From an uncultured bacterium (GTDB taxonomy: Bacteria; Myxococcota_A; Polyangia; Polyangiales; Houyiibacteriaceae), in the NCBI GenBank assembly GCA_938024995.1, contig CALJDU010000035.1:1-62545 (forward strand): DNA of 62,545 nt, in the 5' to 3' direction. Positions within the stretch are counted from its first letter, which is position 1. Each line of letters begins with the position of its first letter. The notes under the pieces were generated by a model. It did not search any database. It saw nothing but the letters and a program-made list of their open reading frames with translations, and had not been told where the DNA came from. The position numbers and the translations under genes are program-made. Shown here piece by piece: positions 60,406 through 62,545 of the stretch.

Positions 60406-60477
60406 GTTGCCTCTAAAGTGCGTGTCCCGGGAGACACGGAGTCGACGCGTCCGTGTCCCGTGAGCGACGAAGTCGAC
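60406..60477. repeat. Two copies of short GTGTCCCGNGAG repeat upstream of beta-lactamase-like gene
   Basis: A copy at 60406-60443 reads GTTGCCTCTAAAGTGCGTGT then CCCGGGAGACACGGAGTC; a second partial copy at 60453-60477 has GTGTCCCGTGAGCGACGAAG. A close relative lies at 62051-62086 downstream of the same gene. ACACGGA/TCCGTGT also forms an inverted repeat here. They lie in the 5' region of the gene starting at 60547. Confidence 0.6.
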
Positions 60478-60546
60478 TGCGAGCCTTGCCACCCGCATGA
60501 CGAGGCGACAAGGATAGAGGCCACCACCGACCCCGAGCGAGGCAAC

Positions 60547-61992
60547 TTGCACACTCATCTCTCCGCCCTTCTTCTGCTTCTCTTGTCGCTCGCGCTCACC
60601 GCATGTGGAGACGACGACGCGGCGGTCGACGCCGCGCCGGACGCACGAGTGGACGCACCGCTCATGGATGTCACCGGAGACGTCGCTCCCGACAGCTCGC
60701 CGCCGGTCGACCCTGAGCTTCAGGAACGCGCTGAACGAGCGGCCGCGCTTCTGCGTCCGTGGTTCGAAGCAGGTTGGTACGACACGGTCGTGATCGGGAT
60801 GCGGGATGGCGAGTCCGAGGCGTACGCTTCGCTCGGTGTGCTCGCGGATGGCGCACCGGTCGGGCCCGACACGTCGTACGAGATCGGCTCAATCACCAAG
60901 CCGCTCACGGGTCTTCTGCTGCGCGACGCGGAGCAACGTGAAGAGGTCACGATGGACACGCCCGTCGCGGATCTGCTGCCGAGCGCAAACATCCCGCGCG
61001 GTCCAGACGGCGGCGTCGTCGCCCTCTGGCATCTTGCGTCGCACACGAGCGGCTTCCCGACGTTCCCCGAAGTCCCTGACCCGTTAGCGTACGATCGCGA
61101 CGCGCTCTTCGCGTGGTTCGAGACGTTCGAGCTCACGCGCGAACCCGGGACCGCGTTTGAGTACTCAAACCTCTCAGTCGGGCTGCTCGGGTACGCGCTC
61201 GGCGAGAACGCGGGTTCGACCTACGCGGAGCATTTGCAAGATCGCGTGCTCGACCCGCTCGGGCTGACGAGCACGACGCTCTCCAGCCCACCGGTCGCCG
61301 TGCCCCACTCCGCGACGCGCACCCCGATCGACACGCTCTCTCTCGAGCCGATCTCCGAGGCCGCCGGGGAGCTCCGCTCGACCGCACGTGACATGCTGCG
61401 GTTCGCGCGTGTGCAGCTCCACCCCGAAGAGGCTCCCGCGCCCCTCGACGATGCAATCGTGGCGTCGCAGGTCGTGCTCTTCGCGGACGATCCCATCGTG
61501 CTCGCGACGAACTGGTTCTTCCGCGATGACCGCGAGGTCCTCTGGCACAACGGAGTCACGATCGGCTCGCACGCGTTCCTCGGGGTCGTGCCGTCGGAGG
61601 ACCGCGCGGTTGTTGTGCTCGCCAACATCTCGAATCACAGCGAGAGCGCGCGTCATCAGATCTGGGCGCTCGACACGTTGCGCGAACGAGAGGTGTTTGA
61701 TCGCGCGCCGCCTGAGGTCTTCACGATCCCGGATCTGTCGATCCTCGACGACTACCTCGGCACCTACGATCTGGAGGAGACGCCGACGATCGTCCGACGC
61801 GTGGGCGACTGGATCGAGATCCAGGTCGAAGGCCAGCTCGCTTACCCGCTTTTTCCGCTCGCCGAAGACGCGTTCTACACACGCGCGATCGCGCACACGA
61901 CCGTGCGTTTCCTGCGAGACGACGAGGGCGCGGTAAACGCGATGGAGCTCACGCAAGGTCGCGTCGTCGTCGCACCGCGCGTCGATCGCTAA
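60547..61992 (+). CDS. Class-C beta-lactamase-like / esterase serine hydrolase lipoprotein
   Basis: A 481-residue protein. The start at TTG 60547, with a GCGAGG ribosome site 4 bp upstream, begins the signal MHTHLSALLLLLLSLALTAC (lipobox LTAC, Cys20); the frame is open further upstream but reads as noise. After a short acidic linker comes a serine-hydrolase domain of the class C beta-lactamase/DD-peptidase fold: Ser115 in SITK, Tyr206 in YSN, and HNG at 334-336 in place of KTG. The last 90 residues form an extra beta domain. It may be an esterase or peptidase on the cell surface rather than a true antibiotic lactamase. Repeats flank it. Confidence 0.8.
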   Translation: MHTHLSALLLLLLSLALTACGDDDAAVDAAPDARVDAPLMDVTGDVAPDSSPPVDPELQERAERAAALLRPWFEAGWYDTVVIGMRDGESEAYASLGVLADGAPVGPDTSYEIGSITKPLTGLLLRDAEQREEVTMDTPVADLLPSANIPRGPDGGVVALWHLASHTSGFPTFPEVPDPLAYDRDALFAWFETFELTREPGTAFEYSNLSVGLLGYALGENAGSTYAEHLQDRVLDPLGLTSTTLSSPPVAVPHSATRTPIDTLSLEPISEAAGELRSTARDMLRFARVQLHPEEAPAPLDDAIVASQVVLFADDPIVLATNWFFRDDREVLWHNGVTIGSHAFLGVVPSEDRAVVVLANISNHSESARHQIWALDTLREREVFDRAPPEVFTIPDLSILDDYLGTYDLEETPTIVRRVGDWIEIQVEGQLAYPLFPLAEDAFYTRAIAHTTVRFLRDDEGAVNAMELTQGRVVVAPRVDR

Positions 61993-62545
61993 GGCGCTCT
62001 CCTATCCTTTGGCGAGTCGGCCAGGAGGCGAGCGAACAACGAGGACGGCGGTTGCCACTGAAGTGCGTGTCCCGAGAGACGAAGTCTTTTCGCTCTGAAC
62101 GACTGGCGCGCTTGGCGATGTTGAGCTGACGCATGAACCGAGAGAGAGCTCTCTGAGAAACGTGGATCTCGCTGTTCTCAAACTTCGAGCGACGCCCGAC
62201 CGCCAGAGTCACGCGCCTTGCCGCCATCTTCGCTCCTCGAAGATGCATTGCATCGACTTCGTCACGCAGACGCACCCATCCGAGCAACTCTGATGCTCTG
62301 GCGACGCCCGAATTTTGAGAACAGCTCTTCGCGATGTGAACCCGCGAGGCGATGAACGACGGGAACGCTGACGCTGAGGAGACACACAAGATCGCGAATC
62401 GGGGTCCCCGCGCCCGCGAACGCGATGAACCCGCCGGAATCTATCCGCGGCGCCCGCAACGGTCGCTTGCGCGTCGAGCCTTGTCGCGAAGGACGCCTGG
62501 AGACCGAGGGTCGTCATCGGCTGCCACTGAAGCGTCGCGCTCGAG
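61993..62545. other. Gap of 553 bp without supported gene
   Basis: No convincing gene was found. Two leftward open frames (about 61949-62389 and 62209-62517) give Arg/Ser-rich translations with no known domain. The span holds a repeat copy at 62051-62086 and, farther on, an inverted repeat GTTCTCAAA (about 62171-62179) and TTTGAGAAC (about 62315-62323), each near a GCGACGCCCG copy. This could be a decayed mobile element or gene remnant, but no transposase motif is visible. The window ends inside it. Confidence 0.4.
62051..62086. repeat. Downstream copy of the GTGTCCCG-type repeat
   Basis: GTTGCCACTGAAGTGCGTGT followed by CCCGAGAGACGAAGTC corresponds to the copy at 60406 with a few changes and a two-base gap. 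A 14-base fragment (GCTGCCACTGAAGC) recurs at 62520 near the window end. The copies bracket the beta-lactamase-like gene. Confidence 0.6.

Noticed and set aside
61949..62389. Leftward 146-codon frame at window end
   Set aside because: Overlaps the end of a convincing gene, no domain, Arg/Ser-rich.

Overview
The window reads as chromosomal DNA of a myxobacterium-like member of Myxococcota (Polyangia, possibly Sandaracinaceae-like). This is inferred from high GC, GC-rich third codon positions, roughly twenty lipoproteins whose lipobox Cys is often followed by an Asp/Ala/Ser/Thr-rich linker, MopE-type Asn/Asp/Cys motifs, TIGR02996-type domains, a MYXO-CTERM-like tail and a CorE-like ECF sigma factor. 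No rRNA, tRNA, CRISPR array, intact transposase or plasmid/phage replication gene was recognised. Coding density is high and most genes are singletons or short operons.

Layout. 1-1.2 kb: the 3' end of a Rieske-type oxygenase, translationally coupled to a small DMT-family (YdcZ-like) transporter. 1.2-9.1 kb: lipoproteins (hypotheticals, a PPC-like protein, an LpqC/PHB-depolymerase-like esterase, a PQQ-propeller protein overlapping a Kazal-like protein, an alpha/beta hydrolase), plus a STAS-like protein and a 51-residue membrane microprotein. 9.3-15.4 kb: two TIGR02996/leucine-rich-repeat-like proteins flank an AraC regulator, a PhnB-like VOC protein, an exact 101-bp tandem duplication and a lipoprotein. 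15.5-23.3 kb: an OmpA-like lipoprotein, membrane proteins, a TPR protein, a lipoprotein with an apparent second C-terminal sorting signal, an NHL-like propeller and a DUF1624-like acyltransferase cluster. 23.3-33.4 kb: a PhoD-like phosphatase, a GH16 protein with three N-terminal repeats, and a 1,862-residue RHS/YD-repeat lipoprotein whose last 285 residues carry PD-(D/E)XK nuclease motifs, followed by a possible immunity gene.

33.5-45.5 kb: a YkgJ-like Cys-cluster protein, a Tat-type sulfite-oxidase-family lipoprotein, a second STAS-like protein, large secreted lipoproteins, a Coq4-like protein behind a perfect palindrome, a spermidine-synthase-like protein and a MopE/C-type-lectin lipoprotein. 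45.6-46.9 kb: a metallothionein-like protein next to a CorE-like metal-responsive sigma factor, then a frameshifted gene. 47-62.5 kb: SUKH-ankyrin and ankyrin proteins, an alpha/alpha-toroid-like lipoprotein, NmrA-like, SIMPL, lipoprotein MsrB, zinc-ribbon and DUF2834-like proteins, a Tll0287-like haem lipoprotein preceded by direct repeats, a 44-residue Cys-rich protein with a strong ribosome site, and a class-C beta-lactamase/esterase-like lipoprotein lying between copies of a short repeat.

Taken together the region looks like accessory genome for the cell surface: polymer degradation, phosphate, redox repair, metal handling and contact-dependent competition. No long biosynthetic operon is present. 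The best candidates for a coherent, under-described unit are the metallothionein/CorE-like pair and the RHS nuclease with its neighbour.
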